A stretch of 64,000 nucleotides of DNA from Vibrio sagamiensis NBRC 104589 (GTDB taxonomy: Bacteria > Pseudomonadota > Gammaproteobacteria > Enterobacterales > Vibrionaceae), in the NCBI RefSeq assembly GCF_007990935.1, contig NZ_BJXJ01000020.1, positions 1 through 64,000 on the forward strand. The letters are read 5' to 3'. Below the pieces are notes generated by a model. That model worked only from the letters and a program-made list of their open reading frames with translations, searched no databases and was not told the DNA's origin. Positions 63,226 through 64,000 of the stretch are shown one piece after another; position 1 is the first letter of the stretch; each line of letters opens with the position of its first letter. The translations under genes were made by a program, and so were the position numbers.

Positions 63226-64000
63226 CTAAAATCCGTAAGGACCGTTTCCTGAGCCCCATCCTCGTCCACTAAGCGCGTTCTCCATTAGCTTTTCTATAGC
63301 AAGTCTCTCCGCTTCTTTTCTTAAAAGATCTTCATTTTCGATGATATTTTCCAGTGAAGTGTGTAATCCAGAAAAAACAGGGCCAATTGACTCCATATTT
63401 TTATAGAAGTAATTTGGCAGCCTATACGTGTTCAATGTGTCTCTGAGACATTCTACCTGTTGTTCTGTGGTCCTACTGACAAATGGACAACCGTAATCTT
63501 CAGCCCTGAATTGATTGAACTTAGGTGTTTCAAGCTTTTTAACAAAATAGAAAACGTTATTCTTTATTACCCCACCAAAACCAGTATCAAACATTAGATC
63601 GGTCAGTTGTATTGATGCTATATCCTCTCTTACTTCAGAGTTGTTGTTGTGAATGTAAAGGATTAAATCATCAATACTAAAAGATCCAAGTGCCGCTTTG
63701 TAGAGTCTTATTTCCTGTTTCTTTGATATTGCTCTATTAAATAATGTTGTGTTAGTTGGCTTATGATAAATAGAGAGTGTGTATACTGATTCATCTTGCT
63801 CATGCAGAGTCATTGAGGCAGTGATAGAAAATACGCCTTTTTTAAATGTGGGCGTAAATACACACTTATCTTCAAGTAACATATATAAAACAGCGGGCAG
63901 TTGCCATTCACTCCTGCTACAGCCATATCTTAATACCTCACCCTCAAGTATTCTAGGTACCTTCTTTAAAACAACATTTGTAAAGATATTTACTGCAAAA
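63226..64000 (-). CDS. Unknown protein, 5' end beyond the window
   Basis: The frame ends at 63226 and has ATG codons at 63882 and lower, but upstream of 63882 it stays open without a stop to the window edge (reading FAVNIFTNVVLKKVPRILEG and GCSRSEWQLPAVLYM), with no ATG in that part. The real start is therefore outside, and the visible 257 residues are the C-terminal portion. It is soluble, with mixed beta and helical segments and a Gly-rich end (LSGRGWGSGNGPYGF). No family is recognised. Confidence 0.7.
   Translation of the reverse strand, partial: FAVNIFTNVVLKKVPRILEGEVLRYGCSRSEWQLPAVLYMLLEDKCVFTPTFKKGVFSITASMTLHEQDESVYTLSIYHKPTNTTLFNRAISKKQEIRLYKAALGSFSIDDLILYIHNNNSEVREDIASIQLTDLMFDTGFGGVIKNNVFYFVKKLETPKFNQFRAEDYGCPFVSRTTEQQVECLRDTLNTYRLPNYFYKNMESIGPVFSGLHTSLENIIENEDLLRKEAERLAIEKLMENALSGRGWGSGNGPYGF

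Noticed and set aside
1..64000. CRISPR arrays, rRNA operons, replication origin
   Set aside because: No regularly spaced repeats, no rRNA-like sequence and no DnaA-box or iteron cluster was seen.

Overview
The window looks like chromosomal DNA of a Vibrio-type gammaproteobacterium. The grounds are a gcvP-gcvH-glyA / XRE-cupin regulator / gcvT glycine-cleavage locus, a large secreted GH18 chitinase, a fruBKA operon, an inosine-guanosine kinase of E. coli type, and intergenic sequences that resemble Vibrio integron attC sites. The assignment rests on gene content and recognisable protein families; no search was run.

Layout. 1-1.3 kb is decayed coding sequence: the end of an unknown gene, a truncated ECF sigma factor and a collapsed eukaryotic-type glutathione synthetase. 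2.05-7.54 kb is AT-rich accessory DNA: a 5'-truncated SagB-type dehydrogenase with an MFS exporter (remnant of a RiPP locus?), a GNAT fragment, a tRNA-like sequence with an oversized anticodon loop, a HEPN protein between two attC-like sites, and an unknown protein paired with a PD-(D/E)xK nuclease. 7.76-14.96 kb is the glycine cleavage and serine hydroxymethyltransferase cluster with its regulator. 15.3-18.8 kb carries two large adjacent genes of unknown function. 19.5 kb is an OmpA-like beta-barrel protein.

20.3-28.4 kb is the main genomic island. It starts with a truncated HP1/P2-type integrase fused to decayed phage genes. It then holds a four-gene group around a TIR/SEFIR protein, a GNAT acetyltransferase with an attC-like 3' flank, a small peptide plus SLATT-like membrane protein pair, and two orphan genes. 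The 10-mer GTCGCCATTT occurs at 20281, 24607, 26595 and 28319, always in the same orientation. It divides the island into three modules, and the last two copies lie in a duplicated segment of about 140 bp. This looks like serial insertion at one attachment sequence and is the most interesting structure in the window.

28.5-64 kb is mostly core: a lipoprotein, fruBKA (fructose uptake), an EEP-family nuclease/phosphatase, an S4 RNA-binding protein, a polar amino-acid ABC transporter, chitinase, formate-tetrahydrofolate ligase (linked in one-carbon metabolism to the gcv cluster), gsk, a CreA-like lipoprotein, a HAD phosphatase, a DEAD-box helicase, an EAL phosphodiesterase, cytochrome b561 plus YceI, a lipase-like hydrolase with an anchored partner, a YbjD/OLD-type ATPase-TOPRIM protein, a 5'-nucleotidase without signal peptide, and a TerC/Alx-like transporter behind a yybP-ykoY (Mn2+) riboswitch. 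The right edge cuts a gene on the minus strand that stays open to the window end.
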